From Anolis sagrei (Eukaryota; Chordata; Lepidosauria; Squamata; Anolidae): 64,000 nt of DNA. Positions 33,332-45,717 of the stretch are shown one piece after another. The stretch covers positions 150,047,074 through 150,111,073 of the forward strand of contig NC_090021.1 in NCBI RefSeq assembly GCF_037176765.1. The letters are read 5' to 3'. The notes beneath the pieces are model-generated. The model saw only the letters and a program-made list of their open reading frames with translations, did not search any database and had not been told where the DNA came from. The translations under genes were made by a program, and so were the position numbers. The stretch's first letter is position 1. Each line of letters opens with the position of its first letter.

Positions 33332-34097
33332 TCTATATAAATAAAAATGTAATGTTTGTTTGTGATACCATCAGAACTCAAAAACCACTGGGGGAATTGA
33401 CACCAAATTTGGACACAAGACACCAAACAACCCAATGTATGTCCTCCACTAAAAAAAAAATGATTTTGTCATTTGGGAATTGTCGTTGCTGGGATTTATA
33501 GTTTACCTACAATCAAAGAGCATTCTGAACTCCACCAATGATGGAATTGGGCCAAACTTAGCACACAGGGCTCCCATGACCAACAGAAAAAACTGGAAGG
33601 GTTTGGTGGACATTAACCTTGAGTTTGGGAATTGTAGTTCACCCACATCCAGAGAGCACTGTGGACTCAAACAATGATGGATCTGGACCAAACTTGACAC
33701 AAAAATCCCACACAGAACCCCCATGACCAACAGAAAATACTTAAGGCCATCCAGTCCAACTCTCTTCACCAGGGCAAGAAAATGTAATCACAGCCCTGAC
33801 AAAGAGCCATCCAGTCATAAATATAGATAGATAGATATGATTCTCTCTCACACACACACACAGATATAGTATCATAGATTTGAAAGAGACCCTTAAAGAA
33901 GTACTATGATATGTTGCATATTCCAGAGTAGGCAAACCAGACACTCTCCACATCAACACTGACAAAGAAACAACAAGAAATACTGTTTACTCACAAGCAT
34001 AAAGGAATTACATATATTAGAAACCAACACTTTCTCATTACTTTATTTTCCAGATTACCAGACTGGGCCATAGCAACGCGTGGCAGGGGACAGCTAG
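33332..34097 (+). mobile_element. Helitron with helicase remnant
   Basis: It starts TCTATATAAATAAAAATG and ends CTAG before T. The 3' hairpin is gcca(t)-agcaacgc-gtggc. Near 33908-33960 the plus strand reads YVAYSRVGKPDTLHI, matching helicase motif VI of Helitron Rep-Hel proteins. The left body carries repeated gttgctgggatttatagttt blocks. It is otherwise non-coding. Confidence 0.82.
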
Positions 34098-34107
34098 TGT
34101 GTGTGTG

Positions 34108-34113
<6 letters not shown>

Positions 34114-34153
<40 letters not shown>

Positions 34154-34415
34154 ATGTTTGTTTGTAGGATTAACATAACTCAGAAACCATTGGATGAATT
34201 GACACCAAATTTGGACACAAGACACATTACAGGCCAACAAGTGACCATCACTCATAAAAATACTGAAAAACACAGCAAAAGAGACTTTAAAAGCCAAAAA
34301 CCAAAACTACATTACAATGCATGCACAAAACCACATATATATACACAAAACACATATACACACACAAAACACATATACACAGACTGGGCCGCAGCAACGC
34401 GTGGCAGGGGAATAG
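34114..34415 (+). mobile_element. Non-autonomous Helitron, near-tandem to the previous
   Basis: It starts TCTATATATA and contains gtaggattaacataactcag and caccaaatttggacacaaga. It has the hairpin gccgc-agcaacgc-gtggc and a decayed end (aatagt instead of CTAGT). It is separated from the previous Helitron only by a (GT)n run. Confidence 0.75.
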
Positions 34416-34569
34416 TATGTGTGTGTATGTATGTATGTATGGATATGGATATCTCAAAAAAGCTTTAATACTGAAATTAGTGTACGTCTTACAATCAATG
34501 GCATTTTAGAATGGAAGACGTATGGTATTTTAATTGAAGTATGAAGACATGTGACTGGTTCAAAGAAAA

Positions 34570-35566
34570 AGAAACAGAAGTATTTATTTATTTTATTTAC
34601 AGGATTCTTACCCCGCCCTTCTCAACCCCGGGGGGGGGGGGGGGGGGACTCAAAGCGGCTAACAAAGGCAGCAATTCAATGCCACAAATCAATAACACAG
34701 TATAAAACCATAAATACATACAGAGTTAAAACAGCAATTAATTATAACCAAATTATCATAACAGTCATTAAATTAAAACAATACTCAGTCCACAAACCCA
34801 TTGATAGAACAATATAACCGTATCCTCATAGATATCGTCTTGCCAATCCATTTCCAATCAAAGAACAATAAAACCGTATCCTCATATATATCGTCTTGCC
34901 AATCCATTTCCAATACATACAGTGTTAAAACAATAGCAATTAATTATAACCAAATTATCATAACAGTCATTAAACTAAAACAATACTCAGTCCACAAACC
35001 CATTGATAGAACAATAATATATATCATCTTGCCAATCCATTTCCAATCAAAGTGCTGCTCTATGTTTATTATCCTAAAGCCTGGTCCCAAAACCAAGATT
35101 TTAATTTCTTCCTGAATGCCAGGAGGGATGGGGTCGATCATATTTCATTTGGAAGCGCGTTCCACAGGCGGGGGGCTACAGCCGAGAAGGCACTGTCTCT
35201 CGTCCCCGCCAGCTGCGTTTGCGATGTTGGCAGGAGCGAGAGCAGGGCCTCCCTAGATGATCTTAAGTTACGAGGTGGGACGTAGAGGCAGATGCATTTG
35301 GACAAGTAAGCTGGGTCAGAACCGTATAGGGCTTTATAGGTCAAAACCAGTACTTTGAATTGAGCTCGGAAGTGGGCAGGTAGCCAGTGGAGCTGACACA
35401 ACAAGGGGGTGGTATGCTCCCTGTATGTAGCTCCTGTTAGTAATCTGGTTGCTGCCCTTTGGACTAACTGCAGTTTCCGAACCATCTTCAAAGGTAGCCC
35501 CACGTAGAGTGCGTTGCAGTAATCTATTCGGGATGTGACCAGAGCGTGGACCACCATGGCCAGATA
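34570..35566 (-). mobile_element. L2 LINE, antisense, abutting LIG4 exon
   Basis: The 3' end is at the left (ttatttattttatttacagg, gcccttctcaacccc, then a G-run at 34630-34648). The coding end is at 35138-35557: MVVHALVTSRIDYCNALYVG, RLLTGATYREHTTPLL and TRDSAFSAVAPRLWNALP. A partial internal duplication of 34740-34830 appears at 34925-35015. Only about 75 bases separate it from the LIG4 splice acceptor. Confidence 0.9.
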
Positions 35567-35657
35567 AAACTGGACACTTATTTCTTCAAAACAGAAAGTT
35601 CATATGCTTTTTTGATCCTTTTCATTTTTTTATTTTACAGTGAAGAAAAGAATCAAT

Positions 35658-38393
35658 ATGTCTTCTATCCCTGCGTCACATTCTCCTTCCAAGCTAACTG
35701 TGGCATCACAAGTTCCTTTTGGAGATCTTTGTTCAACTTTAGAACGAATGCAAAAAGGGAAATCTCGACCAGAGAAAACAAAATATTTCAAAGAATTTTT
35801 AGACTCCTGGAGGAAATTTCATGATGCTCTTCATAAAAATGAGAAGGATGTCACAGATTCTTTTTATCCTGCAATGAGACTGATTCTTCCCCAGTTGGAA
35901 AGAGAGAGGATGGCTTATGGAATTAAAGAAACGATGCTTGCTAAGCTCTATATTGAACTGCTGAACTTACCCAAAGATGGGAAAGATGCTTTAAAACTTC
36001 TGAATTACCGAACACCTACTGGTTCACGGGGGGATGCTGGAGACTTTGCTATGATTGCCTATTTTGTGCTGAAGCCAAGATGTCCCAAGCAAGGTCAGCT
36101 GACCATACAACAGGTAAATGATATTTTAGATTCTGTGTCTACCAATAATGCTGCTAGAAGAAAAGATCTAGTGAAAAAATATCTTCTGCAGTTAATAACT
36201 CAGAGCACAGCACTTGAACAGAAATGGTTGATCAGAATGATCATAAAGGATTTGAAACTTGGGATTAGCCAACAAACTATATTTTCTATATTCCATCCTG
36301 ATGCTACTGAATTGCACAGTGTTACCACTGATTTGGAGAAGGTTTGTAGACTGTTGCACGACCCTTCTGTCTTCCTTAGTGATGTTTCTATTACATTATT
36401 TTCTGCCTTTAAGCCAATGCTTGCTGCTATTGCTAACATACAGCAGATTGAAAAACAAATGAACAACCAGAGTTTCTACATCGAAACCAAATTAGATGGT
36501 GAACGGATGCAGATGCACAAAGATGGAGATGTTTACAAATATTTTTCCCGAAATGGGTTTGATTACACTCAGCAATTTGGTGCGTCTCCTCTTGAAGGCT
36601 CATTGACCCCATTCATCCATAATGTTTTTGAAAACAATGTTCAGAAATGCATTTTAGATGGTGAAATGATGGCCTACAGTCCCACGACGCAGACCTTCAT
36701 GCAAAAGGGAAACAAATTTGATATCAAAAGGATGGTTGACGATTCTGAATTGCAGACATGCTTCTGCGTCTTTGATGTTCTCATGATTAATGATCAAAAG
36801 TTGGGCCATGAGACGCTGAGCAAAAGATATGAAGTACTAAATAAAATCTTTACACCAATACCAGGTCGAATACAAGTGGTATCAAAAACCCAAGCAAACA
36901 CTCGGAAAGAAGTAGTAGATGCTCTCAATGAGGCAATAGATAACAGAGAAGAAGGTATTGTGGTGAAGGACCCAATGTCAGTTTACAAGCCAGATAAACG
37001 TGGAGAAGGATGGCTGAAGATCAAACCAGAGTATGTTAACGGATTGATGGATGAACTTGACCTTTTAGTTGTTGGGGGCTACTGGGGAAAAGGTCTTCGT
37101 GGTGGCATGATGTCCCATTTTTTATGTGCTGTTGCCGAAACTCCACCACCTGGTAAAAAACCATCTGTATTTCATTCCATTTGCCGTGTTGGTTCAGGTT
37201 ACACCATGAAAGAGCTGTATGATCTTGGCTTGAAATTAGCTAAACACTGGAAGCCATATCGTAAAAAGGATCCTCCCTGTAGTATCCTGTGTGGAACAGA
37301 GAAACCTGAAGTCTATATTGAGCCTTGTAATTCAGTCATTGTTCAGATTAAAGCAGCTGAGATTGTCAATAGTGATATGTACAAAACAGAGTGCACTTTA
37401 CGGTTCCCTCGCATTGAGAAAATAAGAGAAGATAAAGAATGGCATGAATGTATGACGCTTGACCTTCTCGAACAACTCAGAGGCAAAGCTTCTGGGAAGC
37501 TAGCAACTAAGCACCTTGATATAAGCGATAATGAGCCACAAGAAAAGAAACGCAAGACTGTGCCAAAGGTTAAAAAGAAACTTGGCCTAATGGACCACTT
37601 CAAAGCCCCTGATCTTTCCAGCGTAAGCAAAGTTTCCAGTATGTTTCATGAGGTTGAGTTCTGCGTTATGAGTGGGACAGAAAGCTATACAAAATATGAA
37701 CTAGAAAGCAAAATAGCAGAATTTGGTGGCAGCATAGTACAAAATCCAGGGCCGGACACTTACTGTGTTGTCGCAGGAACGGAGAACGTTAGAGTGAAAA
37801 ATATTATTTCTTCTGATAAGCATGATGTCGTGAGAGCGGAATGGCTTGTACAGTGTTTTCAGACCAAACAATTTGTGCCTTGGCAGCCTGCTTTCATGAT
37901 TCACATGTCTCCAGAAACCAAACAACACTTTGCCCGTGAGTATGATTCCTATGGTGATAGTTACACCGCTGATGTCAGTGTGGCCCAGTTAAAGGAGATC
38001 TTCTCAAGAATGAATGACTTGGAGGAAAAGATCTCATGGGAGGTGATTGCTGACATAGAAGCACGTTATTTATGGGACAGCTCTGGGTTGTGTTTGTTCA
38101 GGCAGTGCACCGTTTACCTGGATCCTTCTGATGAAGTGAGCAGTTCAGGTGCCACAATCAGTCAAACCAGACTGTTAACTAGGGCACTGACCCTTCGCTT
38201 TCATGGAGCAAGAGTTGTCCCACAGCTTGAGGAGGGAGTGTCCCATGTCATCAGTACAGATGGTGCTGATTTGACGAGACTAAAGACAATCAGAAGAACA
38301 TTTGAAAGAAAATTTAAAATAGTGTCTGAGCAATGGGTACAAGATTCTATAAAGGCTGGGAAGCTGCAAAATGATAATAGTTACTTAATTTGA
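35658..38393 (+). CDS. LIG4: LIG4, DNA ligase IV
   Basis: This ATP-dependent DNA ligase seals double-strand breaks in non-homologous end joining and V(D)J recombination, bound to XRCC4. The 911 residues equal the human length. In order: a DNA-binding domain (about 20-240), an adenylation domain with catalytic Lys278 in [12 protein letters not shown] and motifs [16 protein letters not shown] and [11 protein letters not shown], an OB-fold to about 620, then BRCT1 (about 655-745, from FCVMSGTES) and BRCT2 (about 810-911). The XRCC4-binding linker [13 protein letters not shown] lies between the BRCT domains. The ATG at 35658 gives the human-length protein. The frame is open back to the acceptor at 35640, but without an ATG. 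The whole coding region is one exon, as in other vertebrates. No damage is seen. Confidence 0.99.
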   Translation: MSSIPASHSPSKLTVASQVPFGDLCSTLERMQKGKSRPEKTKYFKEFLDSWRKFHDALHKNEKDVTDSFYPAMRLILPQLERERMAYGIKETMLAKLYIELLNLPKDGKDALKLLNYRTPTGSRGDAGDFAMIAYFVLKPRCPKQGQLTIQQVNDILDSVSTNNAARRKDLVKKYLLQLITQSTALEQKWLIRMIIKDLKLGISQQTIFSIFHPDATELHSVTTDLEKVCRLLHDPSVFLSDVSITLFSAFKPMLAAIANIQQIEKQMNNQSFYIETKLDGERMQMHKDGDVYKYFSRNGFDYTQQFGASPLEGSLTPFIHNVFENNVQKCILDGEMMAYSPTTQTFMQKGNKFDIKRMVDDSELQTCFCVFDVLMINDQKLGHETLSKRYEVLNKIFTPIPGRIQVVSKTQANTRKEVVDALNEAIDNREEGIVVKDPMSVYKPDKRGEGWLKIKPEYVNGLMDELDLLVVGGYWGKGLRGGMMSHFLCAVAETPPPGKKPSVFHSICRVGSGYTMKELYDLGLKLAKHWKPYRKKDPPCSILCGTEKPEVYIEPCNSVIVQIKAAEIVNSDMYKTECTLRFPRIEKIREDKEWHECMTLDLLEQLRGKASGKLATKHLDISDNEPQEKKRKTVPKVKKKLGLMDHFKAPDLSSVSKVSSMFHEVEFCVMSGTESYTKYELESKIAEFGGSIVQNPGPDTYCVVAGTENVRVKNIISSDKHDVVRAEWLVQCFQTKQFVPWQPAFMIHMSPETKQHFAREYDSYGDSYTADVSVAQLKEIFSRMNDLEEKISWEVIADIEARYLWDSSGLCLFRQCTVYLDPSDEVSSSGATISQTRLLTRALTLRFHGARVVPQLEEGVSHVISTDGADLTRLKTIRRTFERKFKIVSEQWVQDSIKAGKLQNDNSYLI

Positions 38394-38802
38394 ATGATGT
38401 TAATTAAAAAAGATAATTGCTTACCTTTTTATATATCTATTTGAAATAAATTTGCCACACAATTCATTCTTCTGTGCCCTTTTGCAGTTTAAAGGTAATG
38501 TTGTGAATGGCACAGACACACCCTTGAAAAATAGGATGTGTTTTTTAAAACTTTCTGCTTTGTGTAGCTATATTTTATGAGAAATCCACATGTTTTTACT
38601 CAGAACCCACTCTACAGATGAGTTATAATATACTAACCAAAGGGAATAGATTCCCACTAAAACCAAAACCAGTGTTATGTTTATGAATGAGGCTATGGAT
38701 CATTTTTAAAAATCATATCTACTGAAATACATGGTCCCATTCATTTTTAAATTTTTCTTGTGATGGTATAACTTTTGAATAAAGAAATTGTCCATATAAG
38801 AA

Positions 38803-38805
<3 letters not shown>
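38394..38805 (+). other. LIG4: LIG4 3' UTR
   Basis: There are AATAAA signals at 38446-38451, 53 bases after the stop, and at 38778-38783. The second lies just before an L2 3' end. Confidence 0.6.
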
Positions 38806-38843
<38 letters not shown>

Positions 38844-38995
38844 TATTTATACCCCGCCACCATCTCCCCAAGGGACTCGGAGCGGCTTACATGAGGCCAA
38901 GCCCGACAACACATCAATAAACAAAAAAAGCAATAAACAAAAAACAATACAATTAATATAAGTCACATATAAACAATAACACACAAAGATTTAAA
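38806..38995 (-). mobile_element. L2 LINE 3' end with (AAT)n
   Basis: About 35 bp of AAT repeats are followed by ctttatttataccccgccac and gggactcggagcggcttaca, the reverse complement of the 3' block at 24150-24230. Confidence 0.85.
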
Positions 38996-39322
38996 CACCT
39001 ATGTATCAATTTTAAAATAATGATTCTGTAATTACATATTTTAAGCCTTGTCAAATAATCAAAAGCACAGTCTCTGTCGTACTTTAGGAAATACTGAGAA
39101 CTGTTGTCTTTAAATTAATCAGGCCAATGTTGATTTTATGCATGTTCAAAAATGCAAAATAGAAACTTGAAAGAATACTTAGGTATAGTTCCACGGTTGT
39201 GATAATAAAAGTATGTTTATTGTAAAGGGGCAGTTGTTTGGACTTTATATATGATCTGCATTGTATTTTTACACACTGTGTTGATTTTTGCAGCCTTAGG
39301 GAGTTTATTCCTGTAACATCAA

Positions 39323-39367
<45 letters not shown>

Positions 39368-39714
39368 CTTTATGTAACAGTTCAGGCTATAGATTTGATC
39401 GCACCAATAAAGGCATTGTGGCTCTTCCAGAGGTCTTTTCTAGTTAGTTTGAACAAACAAATATCAAAACATCATTTCAGGATTTGTAGGTTTTTAAATA
39501 ACTGCTATTCCTTAGCTGGGCATTGATGCAGGAGAGGGGAATAAATTTCTTGTGTTTTGTCTTAATCTGCATTTAAGTAGAATTTCTGAATATAATTATA
39601 CAAATTATGTTTTTTCCAAAGATATGTAGTTGTGTCTTATAATAAAAGAGGAATTTGCTCAGAAGATGTCATTTTGAGTGTTTTTCAAATGTTAGCATAT
39701 TTAAAGAGGTTTGG
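38996..39714. other. LIG4-HTR2A intergenic, left part
   Basis: Unique-looking AT-rich sequence with an (AAT)n microsatellite at 39323-39367. Confidence 0.45.
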
Positions 39715-40609
39715 GGAGAATTCACCATGATTTGTAGGAGTTGTAGGTACTGGGATGTATAGTTCACCTGCAGTCTAACTTCACCAACAATGGACCTAGA
39801 ACTAACTTGGCACACAAAACCCCCATGACCAACAAAAAATACTGGAGGGCTTTGGAGGAATTTATAGGCATTGTAGTTCCCCTACATCCAGAGCACACAA
39901 TGAACCCAAACAATGATGGTTCTGGACCAAATTTAGCATGCATACCAAATATGCCCAAATTTGAATACCAATGAGTTTTGAGGATAATTGGCCTGGACAT
40001 TTTGGAATTGTAGGTCCTGGGATTTATAGTTCTCCTGCAATCAGTGAGCACTCTGAACTCCACCAAAGATAGAATTGGATCAAACTTGGCACACAGAGCC
40101 CCCATCACCAGCAAAAAAATTCACCTTGATTTGGGGGAGTTGTCATTCACCTACATCCAGAGAGCACTGTGAACCCAAACACCGATGGATCTAGACCAAA
40201 TTTGGCACACGTATCTGATATGCCAAAATTTGATTACTGGAGGAGTTTTTTTGGGGGGGGGGGCTGACTCTCCTTTCTGGGAGTTGTAGTTCACCCACAA
40301 CCAGAGAAACTGACCTCCACTGATGATGGACCTAGACCCCCATGACTAACTCAACCTACTGGAGGGGTTTGAGGGGATTCACCATAGTGGGAGTTATAGT
40401 TTACCCTACAGCCAGAGAGCACACTGAACCCCACCGATGATGCATCTAGAGCAAACTTGCCCAACATAACAAACTTTAAGTACTGATGGCATTTTTCGGG
40501 GTTAACCTGGCATGATGTGAGTTGTAGTTCACCCAAAACCTTATGCATTTTGTACAATTAAAAATTGACTTGTTCAAATAACCCAGGCAACGCCAGGTAA
40601 CCAAGCTAG
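39715..40609 (+). mobile_element. Helitron-like element, different subfamily
   Basis: It ends CTAG before T at 40606-40610. The preceding fold-back acccaggcaacgccaggt looks like a CpG-decayed version of a cccgggcaacgccgggt hairpin. The body has about five diverged tandem blocks, each with a ggagttgtagttcacc-like core, followed by caaacttggcacac. The left end was not resolved. Confidence 0.65.
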
Positions 40610-40610
40610 T

Positions 40611-41400
40611 TTGATTATATATTTTACTAACAGGTGATGGTACATCTCATAAAAATACCAGTATAGCTTTCTTTTTTTTAAAAAAAACCCTACAAATAGC
40701 TCATGAACAATTCCTATATTGTATCAATAGCATCATAATTACATAGATTAAATCTGTAAATTAAGAAATACCTTGGTGAATTCAGCACATAATCACATCA
40801 GTCCAAGTGTCTTCTGAAGGGTTCCATGACCCAAAAAGTTTGGGAACCATTACTTTTAGCGGGTCAGAAGTCCTTAATTTCAGTTGAGTTTGCTATTATG
40901 TGTGGTTTAGTGTATTATTGTGAAGTCTGAGGACTTATCCAGATCATACTGTATGTATCCCTGATACTTGCACATGGTGATTTCACCCCAGGTCAGTTGC
41001 CCCGTTCTTACTTGTGAGTAAACAAAGTTACAGTAAAACTGCCAACACACATTTAATATGTCATTTAACCATTCAGTCCCAATATACGCTTACTTCGTGG
41101 GGCAGAAAACTAAGGATGACTTCGCATTAGTGGCTGGTGTTTGAGCCGCCTGGCTACCAAAATGGGGGTCTACAGTTATTACTTAATTATTTTGGAACTT
41201 GCATTGGTTAATCAAGATGAGAGAGGGGTTCCAGATATTGTAATGCAGAACATTTCTTTTAAGAAGTGGAGAGTACATTACTGCAGGAACTGACAGTAAT
41301 GATAGACCTGAGAGAGTAATGGTGATGAGAGAAGATTTAGTTAACAGTTGGAACCATCCACTTTTTGCCTGCCCACTGATGTCATAAAACGAAAATGACC
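40611..41400. other. LIG4-HTR2A intergenic, middle part
   Basis: No gene or recognised repeat is visible. Confidence 0.4.
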
Positions 41401-41845
41401 AGTTGCCTTCACGTCTGAGGAGGCCCTGCTCTTGGTTCTGCTTTCGTCACAAGTACATTTGGCGGGAACGAGAGACAGGGCCTTCTCAGTGGTGGCCCCT
41501 CGGCTATGGAATGCCCTCACTAGGGAGATCAGATCTGTTCCCTCCCTTTTAACGTTTCGGAGGCAAGTTAAAATGTGGCTGTTTGAGCAAGTGTTTACAA
41601 ATATAGAGTAGGTAATATAGGAAATCGAATGACTGACAATGGAACTGGACAATGCTTATAATAATGAGACGCTAATTATGTTGTTTTTACTGCTTTTGTG
41701 ATATTTATACTGGTTTTTTTTTAATCTGTATTATGTTTTATGTATACTGATTTGTTGGAAACCGCCTTGAATTGCCGATTGGCTGAGAAAGGCGGTATAC
41801 AAGTACAATAAATAAATAAACAAATAAACAAATAAATTAATAAAT
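41401..41845 (+). mobile_element. L2 LINE 3' end
   Basis: The coding end appears as gggaacgagagacagggcct, ctatggaatgccctcac and aaaatgtggctgtttgagca. It is followed by a 3' UTR with aaccgccttgaattgccg and an (AAAT)n tail. Confidence 0.85.
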
Positions 41846-43159
41846 AAAATCATACATTTTCCCTGCACTTAGACATGTACAGGCAGCTGGAGCTGGTAGA
41901 TTGCCAGATCCAAATAATACACATTTTTTAAAATTAAAGCACCACGAACTATTGGGCGACCACAGGAAGTAGGCTTGCGTCATATGATGGCAAACGAGGG
42001 GCTTCAATTTAACAGCATCTAGAAATGGGAAAATTGTCTAATGTGATGAGGTCCCAAGTCAATACAGAGTTTATTATATGGTATAGTATGATATGTAGTA
42101 TTAGGCCTATTTTAATAATAACTCTCAAGCAACCAGCAATGACAAATTTATCCTGCATCTTCCAATCTTCATGGGTGCTGGTTAACTGAAAGTCTACCTT
42201 ATGACAAAACAAAATTTGTGAAAAAATAATTGAAAACAATTTCCCCCTTCCCAAAATGGCTATATATGATGGAAGGACTCAGTGTCCCCTGATGGGATCC
42301 CTCTCAAATGTCTGAGTCGTTCACACAAGTAACCTAGCAGAAATTATATGAAACCTAACACTTCTCCAGCTTCCTTATTTTGGAAAAGTGCTGCAGGTCA
42401 GCGTCCTGATGAAGCGGTGGGACAGATAGCTTTGTATGATAATTGGTGTGGGGAACACTTTCCTGAACCTCGAACACACAGCTGCCCTGCAGCCGTTCTG
42501 CGGCTGTTCTCAAGTGGCAGAACTAAAGCTGAATTAACGTTTTCATCAATATTGTAAGTCCCATAGAGACAAATTACCAGAAACGCTTTTGTTGCTTGCC
42601 GCAATGAGCTGTCAACAGTCTCACCTTTCTAAAAATATCCTGCGTCCTAACTTCACCTGCAGGCTGAAGGAAGCCTGGAACATGCTTACCTGCTAAAGAA
42701 GTTTTCTGTTTAAAAGAAAATCTGTCTTATTTGCTTCGATCAAAGATGGAAGTGCGGAACAAATTAAACTTGATGGTTATGAATACTGATTTCAAAATGG
42801 ATGTTAACATCTCAATTTTTTATTATCTGCTGCAATCTCCCAGGTGCTTTCCACTCCAGAGCACTTGCCTATGAACGTTTTGGCTCTGTTTTCCTGAGTC
42901 CCGGGTGAAACGCTTTGACATGTTTTACATTTTCACCCATGTTTTCCTTGTACACAGCAAAAAAAGCAACATGGTGATTCTAAAGATATATACATTTGTG
43001 CAACTTTATTTAGGAAATTGCTCTTAACAGTAAAAGGAGAAAACCTTAGGGGAGAAACATTGAAACTGGAGCAATGTGCAGCCATGCTTACACAAGTCAC
43101 TACATATCTTAAGGGGGGAGCAAGAGAAGCAGAGACAGGTTCTCAAAGGCTGGATTTAT
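41846..43159. other. LIG4-HTR2A intergenic, right part
   Basis: No gene is recognised. A short GC-richer stretch at 42360-42500 has no support as an exon. Confidence 0.4.
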
Positions 43160-43648
43160 TCATTTGTTTATTTATTTATTTATTTATTTACAGTATTTAT
43201 ATTCCTCCCTTCTCACCCCACAGGGGACTCAGGGCGGATTACAATGTACACATACGTGGCAAACATTCAGTATCATAGACACACAACACATATAGACAGA
43301 CAGTCAGAGGCTATTTAATATTCCAGTTTTCTGGCCACCAGGGGAGCTGTCGCTTCACTGTCCATCTGCGACACTGATGAAGTACTTTCTGCGTTCCCCA
43401 CATGCTTTTGCTGGAGTCTTTTTTATGGCCTCCTAAATTTGTTAAATTAGCCTCCCCACACATAGGTGGTACCTAAATTTCCTACTTGACAGATGCAACT
43501 GTCTTTCGGGTTGCAAAGGTCGACAACAAGCTACACAAATTGGCCAGAAGCTCACTCAGACCCGGGCTGGCTTCGAACTCATGATCTTTCAGTCAGTAGT
43601 GATCTTAATGCAGCTGATACCCAGCCAGCTGCGCCATAATCCCGGTGG
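43160..43648 (-). mobile_element. Long SINE-like element, reversed
   Basis: An (ATTT)n tail and ttcctcccttctcaccccac are at the left. A tRNA-like promoter is at the right, read backward (ggcttcgaactcatgat, the reverse of a GTTCGAA B-box, then ccagctgcgccataatcccg). It shares its tail block with 27488 and 49821. Confidence 0.65.
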
Positions 43649-43939
43649 ATCTCCATTGCCCTGTATCCCAGGATCTAATCCCAGATTATCTGCTTTGAAC
43701 TGAATTATATGAGTTTCCACTGCCATATAATAGGTATGTGTGCAAAATCAGTTCTTACTGTTTCTGTCGTTTCTTTTGTGTCTTCCGTTACTTCAGAAGC
43801 ATGAAACAGGAAGCCCCCTCCCAACATGAAAATCTGCTCCACATGAAAGCGTGCTTTTGTGTGCATCCGAGTTTGCCTCCTTGCCTTGGGAATAGAGTGT
43901 GTGTTATGTCGCCTGTAAAGAATTTCCTTTAGAACAGGA

Positions 43940-44640
43940 CGTGCAACCTTTGCCCAGCGGGAAGCCAAGGGGCCCAAAGAGAAGTTCTCAGAGGTTTCCA
44001 CCACAAACAGTCTTTAGATGGCTTGTGAAGTATAACAAAGTTCTTTATTAATGAACAATCAAACAGAAACTTCTCTTGTCTTTAGAAAGTTAAGCAAATT
44101 ATTCCAACCTTTTAGGCAACTGGTGAATTCCTAATCTTGCCCATGAAGGACTGGCAACTATCTTCAATAACTTCTTCTTTAAAGGAAAATCCCCTTTTTA
44201 ACTTCTCCCAAGCTGACTGTAATCTAACCCTTACTGATGTGGGCTCCGCTACTGGGTCGAACTGCTTCTCGAACGCCGAGTGGACCTACCAGTAAGGCAG
44301 TAGATGTTCTCCAGCTGGAGTTCTTTGGTCTTTAGGGCTGTTTTCCTGGAAATACTTAAAGGTTGAAGCTTTTGTACAGGGGAAGCTTGCACAGGTCCTG
44401 TACATTGGCTTTCCTTGCTGAGACTAACTAAAAAATGGCTCCCTTCCCTTCCCAATTGCCCTGAGCAAGGGGCGGGACCAAAACTTAACGATGATGGACA
44501 GGTGACTTGCCCTATGACTGCAACCAAAAGAAGCCACCTATCTGCAGAGTCACTGAAACCCAGGGAGGCAAGCAAACATTAAATACAAAGCAAATAAAAT
44601 TGGAGCTCCTGGTACAGCTGTACCAGAACAGTGCGTGTCT
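43940..44640 (-). mobile_element. Possible solo LTR of a retrovirus-like element
   Basis: Read on the minus strand, this stretch resembles a retroviral long terminal repeat: a GC-richer upstream part, then a polyadenylation-type end (attaataaagaactttgtta). No internal retroviral genes are found next to it. The ends are not sharply defined and the family is not recognised. It looks like a broken, old copy. Confidence 0.35.
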
Positions 44641-44974
44641 GGCAGGGCAGGCAGGCAGGCAGGTCCATAGCACCCCTACAGCTGAGCACCTCTCAAAGTA
44701 AGATGCGCTTAACTGCAGGCTTTCCAGCCCCGTTTGCACATCCCTGCCACACACTCTCTCTCCTTTTAGGAGAGTGTTTGTGTGGCAAGGTATGCAAGCA
44801 GGCCCGGAAAGTGCATACGCCTGCCAGTGCCTACAGCCAAGCGCTTCTTACTCTAAGAGTAGAAACAACAGGTGCCAGATAAGCAGAATATACACCGGGA
44901 AGGGGAGCCAGTGGGTGGGAAACCCCTCCAGCCATAATGATCTGATTTTCGAGCCCCGTAATAAAAGAACCAAA

Positions 44975-45165
44975 AATGATAATTTGGTTATAATTAATTG
45001 CTATTGTTTTCACTCTGTATGTCTTTATGGTTTTATACTGTGTTATTGATTTGTGGCATCGATTTGCTACCTTTGTTAGCCACTCTGAGTCCTCTCACCC
45101 CCCCCGGGGGGGGGGTTTCAGAAGGGCGGGGTAAAAGTGCTGTAAATAAATAAATAAAAACAATT
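44975..45165 (+). mobile_element. L2-subfamily 3' end
   Basis: It matches 25220-25445 (ataatttggttataattaat, tggttttatactgtgttatt) and ends gaagggcggggtaaaagtgc with an (AAAT)n tail. C and G homopolymers flank a CCCCGGGG centre. Confidence 0.85.
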
Positions 45166-45254
45166 TCGGGAAGCTTACAAATAATGGATCGGGGGCCCAA
45201 CGAAAGCCAGGACACAAAACGGGACAAGGTTTCCCCCAAATGCACATGTCTACC

Positions 45255-45330
45255 ATATAATATGGGGTAAGCAGATAATCTGGGATCAAATTATGGGAAA
45301 TAGGGCAGTGTAGAAGGGACCAGAGTGTCT
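45255..45330. mobile_element. MITE fragment (AGGCCCCTTC family)
   Basis: The right half only: gcagataatctgggatcaaa to ggcagtgtagaagggacc. Confidence 0.6.
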
Positions 45331-45390
45331 TTTGTTTTTGTTTCATTTGCTCTGGTGTTTCCTCTCATATGGACTGATATGATCCACATA

Positions 45391-45531
45391 AAAGGTAACG
45401 GTAAAGGTGTTCCCCTGACATGAAGTCCAGTCGTGTCTGATTCTGGAGTGTGGTGCACATCTCCATTTCTAAGCCGAAGAGCTGGCGTTGTCCGTAGACA
45501 CCTCCAAGGTCATGTGGCCAGCATGAGTGCA
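45391..45531 (-). mobile_element. Sauria-type SINE 3' part, reversed
   Basis: aacggtaaaggtgttcccct is followed by catctccatttctaagccga and gacacctccaaggtcatgtg. This is the reverse of the SINE body and its BovB-like tail. Confidence 0.85.
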
Positions 45532-45717
45532 CATGATCCACATATTTACATTTAAAAAGCCAACAGCTTTTTTCAGATTTTTTATTACAGGAGACCGTAG
45601 TTTCTGTTGAAAATTATTTTTCAGGATCATTATTTGAGACATCAAGTTCACTGAGTCTGTTTGATACCTGACGCAAATGGTTCAGACAGGCAGCCATCGT
45701 ATAGTCATCAATTATAG

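Larger units (their letters stand above)
31691..35640 (+). other. LIG4: LIG4 first intron (inferred)
   Basis: From the inferred donor at 31685/31686 to the acceptor ttttacag| at 35640. It is almost entirely transposon: a LINE with 55-bp flanks, two Helitrons and an antisense L2 that ends about 75 bases before the acceptor. Confidence 0.5.

Noticed and set aside
35640-35657. LIG4 start at 35640
   Set aside because: The codon there is GTG at the exon edge; the ATG at 35658 gives the human-length protein of 911 residues.
43940-44640. Full retroviral element
   Set aside because: Only an LTR-like stretch is present, with no internal genes next to it; family and limits are uncertain.
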